41,794 nucleotides of DNA from CAVZTX01 sp963778375 (GTDB lineage: Bacteria; Chloroflexota; Ktedonobacteria; Ktedonobacterales; Ktedonobacteraceae), in assembly GCA_963778375.1 (NCBI GenBank), contig CAVZTX010000036.1, positions 1 through 41,794 on the forward strand, read 5' to 3'. Below are positions 1 through 8,235 of this stretch, in pieces. The notes under the pieces are model-generated. The model did no database searches. It was not told where the DNA came from and saw nothing but the letters and a program-made list of their open reading frames with translations. The first letter of the stretch is position 1. Each line of letters starts with the position of its first letter. The translations under genes and the position numbers were made by a program.

Positions 1-76
1 GGTAGCGCATACGGGAGTCGAACCCGTGATCTCCGCCTTGAGAGGGCGGCGTCCTAGACCACTAGACGAATGCGCC
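1..76 (-). tRNA. tRNA-Glu (anticodon CTC)
   Basis: Read on the minus strand, positions 76 to 3 fold into a cloverleaf. The acceptor stem pairs GGCGCAT with ATGCGCT, ending in a G-U pair. The anticodon stem is CCGCC/GGCGG with loop CTCTCAA, giving anticodon CTC, which reads the glutamate codon GAG. The T arm contains GGTTCGACTCC. The discriminator is A, followed by CC at positions 2-1, so the final A of an encoded CCA would lie just outside the window. The D-arm sequence CGTCTAGTGG is typical of bacterial tRNA-Glu. Confidence 0.95.
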
Positions 77-94
77 TTGTCCTTTTGTGCCATA

Positions 95-124
95 ATAATA
101 ACCCTCTAGAAGCATATTTGTCAA
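95..124 (-). promoter_or_regulatory. Sigma-70-type promoter for tRNA-Glu
   Basis: On the minus strand a perfect -35 TTGACA (124-119) is followed after 18 bases by a -10 TATTAT (100-95). This would start transcription about 10 bases before the mature tRNA 5' end. Spacing and sequence fit a strong housekeeping promoter. Confidence 0.7.
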
Positions 125-154
125 TAGCGAATTTGAGCGTGAAGAGGAATTGTG

Positions 155-487
155 TTACTTCTTTCTTTCGCGTTCCACTTCCTGGGCAGTCCGAAGCTCA
201 TCGAAGCCAGGTGTACCAACTTTTGTTTCATCTGCATACCATTTTCTGGGATCATTGGTAGCAGGATTACCAGTTTCCTGGTTATATCCAACTTCAACCA
301 TCTGCTCTTTTCGTGTAGGCGAAGGCTTTACTCCGGGTGGAGGTGGAGTTATCTCTGGTCCTGGTTTGGAGGATGGCCAGGCAAAATGAGGTGGCGGCTT
401 GCGGTTTTCCTGGACGAGCCGCATCTCTTCCTTTTGTTGCATTTGTCGCAGTTCAGTATCGCTATTCAATTGAGTATCACTGTCCAT
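155..487 (-). CDS. Small proline-rich hypothetical protein
   Basis: This 110-residue protein has no family I recognise. It is strongly hydrophilic, rich in Gln, Glu, Lys and Pro, with no signal peptide or membrane segment. The first 30 residues (many Q/E) could form a short helix. The middle holds proline runs (PPPHFAW, ITPPPPGVKPSP), and the C-terminus is charged. The start is supported by GAGAGG about 8 bases upstream of the ATG. It stands alone between the tRNA and the F420 operon. A disordered cytoplasmic protein is the most that can be inferred. Confidence 0.55.
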   Translation of the reverse strand: MDSDTQLNSDTELRQMQQKEEMRLVQENRKPPPHFAWPSSKPGPEITPPPPGVKPSPTRKEQMVEVGYNQETGNPATNDPRKWYADETKVGTPGFDELRTAQEVERERKK

Positions 488-615
488 GATGTTTCCCTCT
501 CATCGTTTTCACGAGATATCCCAATGCTACACTTTAGAGGTTCTTCTTATGTAGATTCCACGACGGAGCGATAGAAAGGGTGACATGTGCGCTTTGTCAG
601 AAAGGATTGTAGACA

Positions 616-1275
616 TTAACAAACTCCTTTAAAATCACAGCTTGCAAACTCAGCTTCTTCCTGGAACTTGAAATCCAAATGGCGTAACTCTTGCAAATCC
701 TCGATTGTGTCAATATCCGTAGCCAAACCGCGACTATGAACGAGTGTACTGCTTAGCCGTCGCTGTCGTGCCGCTTGTACATAAAGCAAGAGGCTATTTG
801 GCCCGAACAGATAAGGCACTGCTAATGGTGGACGCGTTATGATAGCGTTCGTCCCTGTGCCTTCGTGCGATGGAGCAAGAACGACTTGATGTTGCCGAGA
901 TTGCTCTATCAGACAACGTATATCGTTGATACGAAGTAAAGGTAAATCGGCGGAGATGGTCAGGAGTGCAGGGCCATATTGTTTGAGAGCGGCGGCGTGT
1001 AGTGAGGGATTATGTCCATGCTGCTCTTCTACTAGCGGCTGCGCACCCCATGCTTGTGCTCGCTCTAACACTCGCATATCTGGACTGACTACCGATATGC
1101 TCTCGAACAATTCGCTCTCTCGTAGGACTTGTAGGACATGATGAAGCATATCCAATACTAGTGTTTGTCGTTGGCAGAGCGTCAAGTGTTCATAAAGGCG
1201 ACTTTTGGCTGTATCAAGCGACTTCACCGGAATCAGTGCTTTATATGTCGTAGTTTTATCAAATATGGAATACAT
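616..1275 (-). CDS. cofC: 2-phospho-L-lactate (or PEP) guanylyltransferase CofC/FbiD
   Basis: This enzyme activates 2-phospholactate (phosphoenolpyruvate in mycobacteria) with GTP, giving the guanylylated donor that CofD uses in F420 synthesis. The 219-residue length fits the family. The nucleotide-binding motif PVKSLDTAKSRL is at residues 16-27, and the metal-binding motif SADLPLL at 108-114, as in the CofC nucleotidyltransferase fold. A glycine/threonine segment (EGTGTNAII) lies where the phospho-substrate binds. It is the last gene of the minus-strand operon cofE, nitroreductase, cofD, cofC. Its AGGAAA ribosome site overlaps the cofD stop codon, indicating translational coupling. The sequence alone does not show which phospho-acid is used. 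Confidence 0.9.
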   Translation of the reverse strand: MYSIFDKTTTYKALIPVKSLDTAKSRLYEHLTLCQRQTLVLDMLHHVLQVLRESELFESISVVSPDMRVLERAQAWGAQPLVEEQHGHNPSLHAAALKQYGPALLTISADLPLLRINDIRCLIEQSRQHQVVLAPSHEGTGTNAIITRPPLAVPYLFGPNSLLLYVQAARQRRLSSTLVHSRGLATDIDTIEDLQELRHLDFKFQEEAEFASCDFKGVC

Positions 1276-1284
1276 ATGGATTTC

Positions 1285-2217
1285 CTAGAAATTCAGCCCG
1301 GAAGCTTCTAAGACCCTTCGAGCGAGGGCTGCTTTGGCTGCGCTATCGCGCATGATAGTATTGGTGGCTACAGCTGGGATGCCGAGGTCTTCGATTTCGC
1401 TGAGGAGGTGAGCATCCTGTTCATCTATCACCATTACATCCAGGAAATCGCGGTAGCAGCGAGCTACGCCTATGGCTGAAACATCCATGTGGAGACCGCG
1501 CATCAACTTGTCTGCAGGTCCTTTGATTGGCGCTCCACCGACGATTGGGCTAACTGCAACCACCATACCGCTCGCTTCGTGAAGGGCATCATGAACGCCA
1601 GGGACAGCCAGGATACTGCCGATGCTGACGATTGGGTTGCTCGGTGCAATCAGTATGGCTTCAGCGTCTTTGATTGCATCCAGGACACCAGGAGCCGGAC
1701 GGGCCTCGCTGGTACCTACAAAGGAAACATCTAATACTTCGTCGGCGCAGCGCCGTTTGACCATGTATTCCTGGAAATGCAGCAGTCCAACAGGTGTTGA
1801 GATATGCGTTGCGATGGGTGCATTACTCATGGGTAAGATACGCATTTGCAGGCTGAGTTGTGTGCGCAGGTTATCGGTCACCTCGCTGAGCGTCTTACCC
1901 TGACGTAGTAAATTTGTGCGATGGATATGGGTGGCAAGATCGCGGTCGCCAAGCATAAACCAGTCTTCGTTACCATAATAAGTCAACTGTTGCATGGTGT
2001 TATAGGTGTCGTTACGTATGCCCCAGCCATGAGTTTCATCGACGATGCCAGCGAGCGTGTACATAACTATATCGAGATCAGGTGAGACGTGCAGCCCGTA
2101 GAAATCACGATCATCGCCGGTATTGACGATGGCGGTCAAGCGTTCCTGGGGAACGACTTGCGCTAATCCCTGTAAAAAACGCGCTGCACCTACTCCACCT
2201 GCGAGAACTACAATCAT
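1285..2217 (-). CDS. cofD: 2-phospho-L-lactate transferase CofD/FbiA
   Basis: CofD transfers the phospholactyl (or phosphoenolpyruvyl) group from the guanylylated donor to the deazaflavin FO, making F420-0 or dehydro-F420-0. The 310-residue length is usual for the family. The N-terminus MIVVLAGGVGAARFLQG is the family signature. NTGDD at about 32-36 and IAPSNPIVSIGSIL further on are also typical of the Rossmann-like substrate-binding core. The gene starts 8 bases after the nitroreductase stop, and the ribosome site AGGGGG includes that stop codon. The FO synthase genes (cofG/cofH or fbiC) are not in this window and must be elsewhere. Confidence 0.93.
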   Translation of the reverse strand: MIVVLAGGVGAARFLQGLAQVVPQERLTAIVNTGDDRDFYGLHVSPDLDIVMYTLAGIVDETHGWGIRNDTYNTMQQLTYYGNEDWFMLGDRDLATHIHRTNLLRQGKTLSEVTDNLRTQLSLQMRILPMSNAPIATHISTPVGLLHFQEYMVKRRCADEVLDVSFVGTSEARPAPGVLDAIKDAEAILIAPSNPIVSIGSILAVPGVHDALHEASGMVVAVSPIVGGAPIKGPADKLMRGLHMDVSAIGVARCYRDFLDVMVIDEQDAHLLSEIEDLGIPAVATNTIMRDSAAKAALARRVLEASGLNF

Positions 2218-2225
2218 GAATCCCC

Positions 2226-2870
2226 CTAATCGAAACGTACAATCAAACTGCTTAAAGGAAGACGTTCACGCCGTTGTGGGTCTGCTGCAGCATAGCCTAC
2301 AGTAATAAGTGCTTGCGGGATCAAGCGCGGATCTAAATCGAGCGCTTCGCAGACGACTTCTGGACAGAAGAGTGGGGCACACATCCAGCCGCTATCCAAT
2401 CCAAGGTCATACGCCATCAGCAGCATATTTTGAATGGCGGCACCGATACTTTGAATTGCCATTGTTTTTTCGTCTGCCTGCCTTCGCTCGTCAGGATAGT
2501 GATCCAGGTCTTCAAGGTACAGGCACGGAATGATGATTACCGGTGCGTTCTGGATGCGCTGACGCGATTTCTCCATGCGGATATTCACGATCTCAGCATT
2601 CTGCCTATCCATCTCCAGATTCTGCCGCCATGTATCACCCATATGTTCGGCAAGTTGCATCTTTGCTTCCTGTCGCGTGAGTACCACAAAACGCCAGGGT
2701 TGTCTGCCATGTGGTGATGGTGCCCAGCGTGCGGCCTCTAGAATTTGCTCAATCAGTTCGCGTGAAACAGGACGAACCTGGTATTTGCGAACGCTTCGCC
2801 GACTTTGTAGTAAGGCCGATAGATCGCCTGTGCGAGCTGGTAGCGTTATCGGTCGATGGTGTGTTGCCAC
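2226..2870 (-). CDS. Nitroreductase-family FMN protein, probable dehydro-F420 reductase
   Basis: This 214-residue protein belongs to the nitroreductase superfamily. RRSVRKY at residues 24-30 is the usual FMN-phosphate-binding arginine/serine motif, and APSPHGRQPWRFVVLT from about residue 50 is the conserved FMN-contacting segment. GLDSGWMCAPLFCPE and ITVGYAA near the C-terminus also match the fold. In actinobacteria the same domain is the C-terminal half of FbiB and reduces dehydro-F420-0 to F420-0. Here it is a separate gene directly between cofE and cofD. The operon position supports that role; a general nitroreductase is the alternative. Confidence 0.8.
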   Translation of the reverse strand: MATHHRPITLPARTGDLSALLQSRRSVRKYQVRPVSRELIEQILEAARWAPSPHGRQPWRFVVLTRQEAKMQLAEHMGDTWRQNLEMDRQNAEIVNIRMEKSRQRIQNAPVIIIPCLYLEDLDHYPDERRQADEKTMAIQSIGAAIQNMLLMAYDLGLDSGWMCAPLFCPEVVCEALDLDPRLIPQALITVGYAAADPQRRERLPLSSLIVRFD

Positions 2871-2899
2871 GTGTATCTTTTACCTTTTATATAATCTCG

Positions 2900-3667
2900 T
2901 TAACGGAACATGTCCGTAGCGGGATCACGCAGGAGTGATTGTGCATTGCCTTTACCCGGTATATACGTATACCCGCGGATAAGGGCTACAGGGATACGAT
3001 CAATCTTTCCCATAACTAGTTCCGCGGCTGACGCGAGTTCGTCGGCTACCGCAATGGCGCTTGCCTGCATTTCGTAGCCATAGGGATCGCGTTGTCCCCG
3101 GTAGTCAGCAATCGGCTCCATGCCTGCCATCCCGATTGCCATATTGACCTGCCCATTGCGCCAGGGGCGTCCCCATGTATCAGTAATAATAATTGCTACA
3201 TCAAAAGATGAGTCTTCCCCCGCAAGCTCTTGTAAACGTGCGCGTAGTTCGTGGGCTGAGCGATCAGGATCAACTGGTAGCAGCGTGATTTCACGCTCAC
3301 CGTTGACGTTGGACTCATCTACTCCTGAGTTAGCGCAAATGAACCCATGCTTTGTCTCGGTCAGTAAGACTCCGTGATCCATGCGCACAATGCGGCGACT
3401 TTCGCGCAGGACGACCTCTATGTGCTGCGCATCCTTCTTGCTGTTCAAGGCGGCTACTTGCGCGAACTGGGATGGCTCTACCTCGTCGAGGTTCACAATA
3501 CGTCCCTCTGCTTTCGAGACGATTTTTTGTGTTACGACGAGTATATCACCTTGCTGTAGCGTCAGTCCTTGCGCTTGCAAAGCATTATAGATAATGAAGC
3601 CCAGGTCGCTACCTGGGAGAATCTCGCCAATGCCTTGAACGGGTAGAATGCGTATTTCGGTGTTCAT
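2900..3667 (-). CDS. cofE: Coenzyme F420-0:L-glutamate ligase CofE
   Basis: CofE adds gamma-linked glutamates to F420-0 using GTP. The protein starts MNTEIRILPVQGIGEI and is 255 residues. Family signatures include QKIVSKAEGR (conserved lysine segment), LTETKHGFICANSGVDESN, and IITDTWGRPWRNGQVNMAIG, the metal- and GTP-binding core. The start at 3667 is chosen because a strong AGGAGG lies seven bases upstream. The open frame runs 63 codons further, but that stretch has no CofE similarity. It is the first gene of the F420 operon. The family's optional C-terminal nitroreductase domain is absent and instead encoded by the next gene. Confidence 0.93.
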   Translation of the reverse strand: MNTEIRILPVQGIGEILPGSDLGFIIYNALQAQGLTLQQGDILVVTQKIVSKAEGRIVNLDEVEPSQFAQVAALNSKKDAQHIEVVLRESRRIVRMDHGVLLTETKHGFICANSGVDESNVNGEREITLLPVDPDRSAHELRARLQELAGEDSSFDVAIIITDTWGRPWRNGQVNMAIGMAGMEPIADYRGQRDPYGYEMQASAIAVADELASAAELVMGKIDRIPVALIRGYTYIPGKGNAQSLLRDPATDMFR

Positions 3668-3835
3668 AGTCCTCCTGATGTTGCTATTATACTGCCCGTC
3701 AGTGCTATACTGCAAATTATAAAGTATTAAGGAGGTGCCTGCTGAAACCTGAATGTAGGCAAAAGCGGTATATATGATAGATATATCTTGCGGGAGCAGG
3801 GAGTTATCCTTGCTCATATTCGAAAGGAGTGTATC

Positions 3836-4189
3836 ATGATACGATCTCTGAGTCACTTACTTATATCCACGATCTTCATTTCAGGGGGGGCGGATGCTTT
3901 TGCAAATCCAGGTGGACGGCCTAATAAAGTTGCCGCTGTTGGTATACCAGCACCGGAACAGGCTGTAGAACTTAATGGTGCAGCCATGGTGCTTGGTGGA
4001 GTATTACTGGGTTTAGATCTCATGCCGAAGGTTGGTGCTGCTATTCTACTCGGAACCCTCCTGCCGACGACAGTAGTTGGCCATGCATTCTGGAAGGAAG
4101 AAAGTGATACAGCTCGCAAGAGCCAACTAACACAATTCTTCAAGAATTTAGGTTTGATTGGTGCTCTGCTTAGTGTGCTGGCCGAGTAA
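3836..4189 (+). CDS. DoxX-family membrane protein
   Basis: The protein has 117 residues with about four hydrophobic segments. The DoxX pattern is clear: an N-terminal helix ending IFISGGADAFANPGG, then a glycine-rich helix (GAAMVLGGVLLGLDLMPKVGAAILL), TLLPTTVVGHAFW, and a final helix LGLIGALLSVLAE. DoxX relatives are small membrane proteins linked to quinone or thiol redox systems, but the biochemical role here is unknown. The start at 3836 follows AAAGGAG at a good distance; an in-frame start at 3788 would add 16 residues without a ribosome site. The gene is divergent from cofE, with about 170 bases between. Confidence 0.8.
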   Translation: MIRSLSHLLISTIFISGGADAFANPGGRPNKVAAVGIPAPEQAVELNGAAMVLGGVLLGLDLMPKVGAAILLGTLLPTTVVGHAFWKEESDTARKSQLTQFFKNLGLIGALLSVLAE

Positions 4190-4312
4190 GCCCCCTTTCC
4201 AGGGCGGGGACGAGTGTTTAGCAGGGCGGGGGCAAGTCAATGAGGGTAAACCCGCGCCCTTATTATATACGGCAAATCGGCTTATCAACGTATGTAGGAA
4301 GGAAATGTATAG

Positions 4313-5050
4313 TTGAGCGAACAGGAACAAAATAAGGTTGCAATGGTGATCATTGCTCACCCGGATGATGCTGAGTTCGGCGCTGCGGGAACCGTTGCCA
4401 CCTGGGTACGAGAGGGGTGGGATGCATACTATGTCGTCTGTACTGATGCGGTTGGCGGCGGATCGGATACCGCAACGGATGTTGGGCCTACAGCACGAAG
4501 GGAGATCGCGGAAACTCGTAAGCAGGAGCAGCGGGCGGCAGGGAAAATACTTGGCCTGAAGGATGTGATCTTTCTCGATTATCCAGATGGACTATTGCAA
4601 CCGACGATTGAGTTGCGGCGAGATCTAGTGCGCGTCCTGCGTCGCTATCGACCCACACGAGTTATTTGCCAGTCTCCCGAAAGAGTCTGGACACCGACAC
4701 TCATTATTCCTCGTTACCACTCGGATCACTTGGCCTCTGGTCAGGCAGCACTGGGGGCAATTTATCCTATGTCGCAGAATCCCTGGGATTTTCCAGAACT
4801 GTTAGACGAGGGCTTGCTGCCTCACAAAGTGTCAGAAATCTTTATTATGGGAGCGCCGGTGATTAACTATTTCGTCGATATCTCGTCAACGATGGATCAG
4901 AAGATTGCAGCGCTGCTTGCACATGAAAGCCAGCATCTCGCCAGAACTGCGGAGGTGGTAGAGAAGATGGTTCGCACTCGCAGTTCTGAACTTGGTATCA
5001 AATATGGGGTGACGTATGCCGAAGAATTTCATCGTGCAGAAAATCCATAA
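4313..5050 (+). CDS. PIG-L/BshB-family zinc-dependent deacetylase
   Basis: This 245-residue LmbE/PIG-L-type hydrolase removes acetyl groups from N-acetylglucosamine-like substrates. Relatives act in mycothiol and bacillithiol synthesis, glycolipid synthesis or antibiotic tailoring. The metal-binding HPDD is at residues 16-19, within AHPDDAEFGAAGT, and the second metal-site motif HSDH is at 136-139. I chose the TTG start because GGAAGGAAA precedes it; the first ATG is 10 codons later, close to the catalytic motif. No glycosyltransferase partner is adjacent, so the substrate cannot be assigned. Confidence 0.85.
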   Translation: MSEQEQNKVAMVIIAHPDDAEFGAAGTVATWVREGWDAYYVVCTDAVGGGSDTATDVGPTARREIAETRKQEQRAAGKILGLKDVIFLDYPDGLLQPTIELRRDLVRVLRRYRPTRVICQSPERVWTPTLIIPRYHSDHLASGQAALGAIYPMSQNPWDFPELLDEGLLPHKVSEIFIMGAPVINYFVDISSTMDQKIAALLAHESQHLARTAEVVEKMVRTRSSELGIKYGVTYAEEFHRAENP

Positions 5051-5097
5051 GCTACTTCCCTTGAATTTGCTATGTACTTTATGACATACTTATTACA

Positions 5098-5262
5098 GAG
5101 ACCTTCGGGGCAGGGTGCAATTCCCGACCGGCGGTGTGATACATGCCTGATGACATGTATCAAGCCCGCGAGTCAATAGTCAATCCTCGTTGAGGAGTTG
5201 ATTATCTGACAGATTCGGTGCGAATCCGAAGCCGACGGTACAGTCCGGATGGGAGAAGGTTT
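5098..5262 (+). promoter_or_regulatory. FMN riboswitch (RFN element)
   Basis: The six-stem FMN aptamer is easily recognised. Its opening is CTTCGGGGCAGGGTG, followed by ATTCCCGACCGGCGGT, then AGCCCGCGA, GATTCGGTGCGAATCCG, AAGCCGACGGTACAGTC and CGGATGGGAGAAGG. The variable arm (about 5165-5215) contains a hairpin of CAATCCTC/GAGGAGTTG type. A possible promoter is TTGAAT (5061-5066) with CATACT (5085-5090). Known RFN elements turn off riboflavin synthesis or import genes when FMN is high. Here the element precedes a permease and an NMT1/THI5-like binding protein, so it marks them as a likely riboflavin importer. Confidence 0.97.
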
Positions 5263-5283
5263 AGCATATGCGCGGATCGTTAT

Positions 5284-5338
5284 ACCTTGTTGCATCGTAG
5301 CAACGGGGTGGTTAGTCTATCTATTTATTAGACTATCC
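5284..5338 (+). promoter_or_regulatory. Two consecutive hairpins after the FMN aptamer (expression platform candidate)
   Basis: A 10-pair hairpin (5284-5293 with 5300-5309, loop ATCGTA, some G-U pairs) is followed at once by a second (5310-5319 with 5329-5338, one T-T mismatch). Neither is followed by a clean T-run, so they do not look like a standard intrinsic terminator. They lie about 110-165 bases before the first start codon. They may form the switching part of the riboswitch or a weak terminator. Confidence 0.4.
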
Positions 5339-5450
5339 GTAATGCTCTTCTTGTGTCTCCCTCACATGCCTCCCCAGGTTAGTTGAATTGACGCTTTTCC
5401 TATGTCTTTGGGAAATGCCTGTCAGTATAGCTATGACCAGAGGGATGTCA

Positions 5451-6337
5451 ATGAGCGTAACAACAAATCCGGTAGTGACCTCCACTACTCCTCCGGACGA
5501 CGTATCACTAGATGTACGTCAACGTGACGGAACCACTTAGCCGTCTCGTAAGAACAGGTCTGCACGTGCATCATCTTGATGCAACACAGCGGGTGCTATC
5601 CATAGCACCGCCCATCGTATTAGCAATCATCTTATTGCTCGGTTGGTACCTGAGCACTGCTTCTGGACAGGTCTCCAATTTGATATTGCCTGCACCTGGC
5701 GATGTGTGGAAGAGCTTGTCCAATGGTATCAGTTCTGGAATATTCCTGAATAATGCCTACAGTGACCATTTCGGAAAGCCTGCTCGGTTTTCTGCTCGCT
5801 CTAGTGGTGGCCTTACCGCTAGGATATGCTCTGGGGAAATCCCGCCTCTTTGCTGCCGCTGTGCAGCCTTACCTTGCGGCCGGGCAGGCAATTCCTGCTA
5901 TCGTGATTGCGCCGGTGCTTGTCATATGGCTAGGGTATGGACTGCTTCCCATCGTGATACTCTGCATGCTAGTTGTCCTCTTCCCAATGGTGATTACCAC
6001 CGTCCTTGGTGTACAAATCATCGACCATTCTCTAACCGACGCAGCGCGGGTTGAAGGAGCTTCCGGTTGGTCAATGCTTGTCCATATAGAATTTCCGCTG
6101 GCATTACCTGCCATTCTCGCCGCGGTACGCACCGGCCTGACCCTTTCCATTACAGGTGCATTAGTAGGTGAGTTTGTCAGTGGAGGCGACTCGGGACTCG
6201 GAGGCCTGGTGTTGCTGGCAAAAGACCAGTTTGACGTACCATTGTTGTTTGCAACACTCATCGTATTAGCCGTGCTGGCCGCGCTCTACTACGGAGCTTC
6301 CTGGTTATTAATAAAGCTGGCTGAGATTGTTTATTAA
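5451..6337 (+). CDS. ribX: ABC transporter permease, probable riboflavin transporter RibX; frameshifted
   Basis: This is the membrane component of an ABC importer of the ThiX/SsuC type. No single frame spans it. The N-terminus (MSVTTNPVVTSTTPP) starts at ATG 5451 behind AGAGGG and runs to a stop at 5538. The next part (DATQRVLSIAPPIVLAIILLLGW...) is in the +1 frame. The rest, from VTISESLLGFLLALVV to the stop at 6337, is in the next frame. Frame changes are needed between about 5509 and 5537 and near 5758, where dropping one base gives FLNNATVTISES. The last part holds the BPD-transport signature (DAARVEGASGWSMLVHIEFPLALPAI) and several membrane helices. The well-kept coding on both sides suggests sequence errors, though a recent pseudogene cannot be excluded. 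No ATPase gene is adjacent. Confidence 0.8.
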
Positions 6338-6353
6338 GCGGAGAGTATTACAC

Positions 6354-7361
6354 ATGCGTAACTATCGTCGAACTTCTTTCTTGTTATCTTTTTCAGCACT
6401 GTGCCTGTTGTTGGCATTGATTGTAGCCGCTTGTGGCAGTGCTAACACGAATACTGCCAGTGGTACATCCCTAAAAAAGGTGTCGATTGGTCTGGGTTAT
6501 ATACCCGACATTCAATTTGCGCCATTTTACGTCGCTCAGAGCAAAGGTTACTACAAAGCTGCCGGTCTGGATGTGACCTTCCATCCTGGTAATGTGAACG
6601 ACTTGATAGGCTCTATGGTGCTGGGTAAGGACAATTTTGTCTTTGCCTCGGGTGATGAGGAACTGGTGGCACGCAGCAAAAATCTGCATGTGGTTGATGT
6701 ATCAACGATCTTTCAGCGTTACCCCGTCAGCCTGATTGTTCCGGCTGACTCTTCTATACATACACTCGCCGACTTGAAAGGTCACACCATTGGGGTGCCT
6801 GGGCCTTATGGTGCGACCTATACAGGATTGTTGGCATTTCTGAATTATGCGCACCTCTCCCTTTCTGATGTACATGTGCAGTCCATTGGTTTTACGCAGG
6901 TAGCTGCATTGCTGGGACATAAAGTTGATGCTGTGATGGGCTACTCGAACAACGAGCCGCTTCAGTTGAATGCACGGGGCTTCAAAGTGCGTACCTTCGA
7001 CGTTTCTGATTACCAGCCGCTTGTCTCTAATGGCATCATCACCACGGAAGATACACTGAATAGCCAGCCTCAAATAGTGCGAGGGTTTGTGCAGGCTACA
7101 CTTAAGGGACTACGTGATGTAATTGCCAATCCTGCCGAAGCCATTCAAATCAGCAAGAGCTATATCGCGGATTTGAACACCGACACGGCTATGAGGGTTT
7201 TACAGGCGACAATTCCTATTTGGCAGGGCAATGGCAAGGTTGCGCTAGGATATAACGATACGGCTACCTGGCAATCGATGGAGCAGTTCCTGGTAGCGCA
7301 GAAGATCATTCCACCGATGCAAAATCTCGCGCAGGCGTATACTAATTCAACGGTGTCGTAG
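6354..7361 (+). CDS. ribY: Substrate-binding lipoprotein, NMT1/THI5-like, probable riboflavin-binding RibY
   Basis: The protein has 335 residues and begins with a lipoprotein signal: arginines, a hydrophobic run and the lipobox VAAC with lipid-anchored Cys27. The mature part shows the THI5/NMT1 periplasmic-binding fold, starting VSIGLGYIPDIQFAPFYVAQSKGYYKAAGLDVTF, with ADLKGHTIGVPGPYGATYTG in the middle. The chosen start at 6354 has GGAGAG eight bases upstream; an in-frame ATG at 6327 overlaps the permease. The gene follows the permease and the FMN riboswitch, so the ligand is most likely riboflavin, as proposed for RibXY of other Chloroflexota. A thiamine-precursor or other ligand is less likely given the riboswitch. 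Confidence 0.85.
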   Translation: MRNYRRTSFLLSFSALCLLLALIVAACGSANTNTASGTSLKKVSIGLGYIPDIQFAPFYVAQSKGYYKAAGLDVTFHPGNVNDLIGSMVLGKDNFVFASGDEELVARSKNLHVVDVSTIFQRYPVSLIVPADSSIHTLADLKGHTIGVPGPYGATYTGLLAFLNYAHLSLSDVHVQSIGFTQVAALLGHKVDAVMGYSNNEPLQLNARGFKVRTFDVSDYQPLVSNGIITTEDTLNSQPQIVRGFVQATLKGLRDVIANPAEAIQISKSYIADLNTDTAMRVLQATIPIWQGNGKVALGYNDTATWQSMEQFLVAQKIIPPMQNLAQAYTNSTVS

Positions 7362-7412
7362 CTATAGCTCCTCTTCGGGCAAAGTTCACATGGGCGTACG
7401 AAAGGAACAACC

Positions 7413-8177
7413 GTGATTGATCATGATAATCTTGAAGAATTTCGAGATCCTGAGACCTTTGACTTGGAAGACGAGGGATATTATGACGATTTTCCCTTAA
7501 CTGAGCAGTGGGCGCGTTCGCTTGGAGGACCTTTGCTGGATTTAGCATGTGGGACTGGACGCATGGCTCTGCGCATGGCGGACCTTGGCTACCAAGTCAC
7601 AGGTGTGGATATCACGCCGGAGATGATCGGATGGGCTAGCCAGAAGGCGGCGAAGCAAAACCTCTCGATCGAATGGGTGGTGGCCGATGCCCGCACATTC
7701 CATCTTGGGAAGCAGTTTCCTTTCATTTATATGCTGGAGAATGTGTTTCAATTCTTTCTGAAGCGCAAGGACCAGGAAGCGATGTTGGCGCATGTCCGGG
7801 AACATTTGCTCCCACAGGGATGTTTTCTTTTTGAAACACGTAATCCCACCCCACAGAATCTTGTGGTAGGCCGTCGCCCAGAACCGCAGACGTTCACGCT
7901 GCCTGACGGAGGACATCTGGTGATTACGGAGCAGCACTCCTACGATCCTATGACCCAGATCCAGCACTACACCCGCCATTTCACGTTTTTTCATTCAACA
8001 GGTCAACAAGACGAGAAGACGGTGCGCACAGCCCTGCGCTACGTTTATCCTCAAGAGATGGAAGCCTTGCTCTACTACAATGGGCTTCAGGTCCGCGCGT
8101 CTTACGGCAGTTGGCAGCAAGAACCCCTGACCGCCGCTTCTCCCTCGATGATCTATGTCTGTCAGAAACGGGTTTAG
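7413..8177 (+). CDS. Class I SAM-dependent methyltransferase
   Basis: The protein has 254 residues with a Rossmann-type methyltransferase core. Motif I is LLDLACGTGRMALRMA at about residues 41-56, followed by VTGVDITPEMIGWA (acidic residue that binds the SAM ribose) and VVADARTFHL. The GTG start is supported by GAAAGGA nine bases before it. It begins 52 bases after ribY and could be read from the same transcript. The C-terminal half (HYTRHFTFFHSTGQ...) resembles small-molecule methyltransferases of the TehB/UbiE-like group, but the substrate cannot be told. Confidence 0.85.
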   Translation: MIDHDNLEEFRDPETFDLEDEGYYDDFPLTEQWARSLGGPLLDLACGTGRMALRMADLGYQVTGVDITPEMIGWASQKAAKQNLSIEWVVADARTFHLGKQFPFIYMLENVFQFFLKRKDQEAMLAHVREHLLPQGCFLFETRNPTPQNLVVGRRPEPQTFTLPDGGHLVITEQHSYDPMTQIQHYTRHFTFFHSTGQQDEKTVRTALRYVYPQEMEALLYYNGLQVRASYGSWQQEPLTAASPSMIYVCQKRV

Positions 8178-8235
8178 CGAGTCGGCTTATACTCTCGTTT
8201 TGCTGTTTGACAGACGTGAATGGAGAGGTAATCGT

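Noticed and set aside
3668..3856. 63-codon N-terminal extension of CofE
   Set aside because: CofE proteins begin near MNTEIRILPVQGIGEI. AGGAGG precedes that ATG, and the extension lies in the promoter region shared with the DoxX gene.
4190..4312. Terminator in the GC-rich stretch after the DoxX gene
   Set aside because: CCCC...GGGG pairing is possible, but there is no stable hairpin with a T-run.
5512..6054. An independent small protein from ATG 5512
   Set aside because: A stop codon immediately precedes it, no ribosome site is present, and its first part is typical permease text that continues in another frame.
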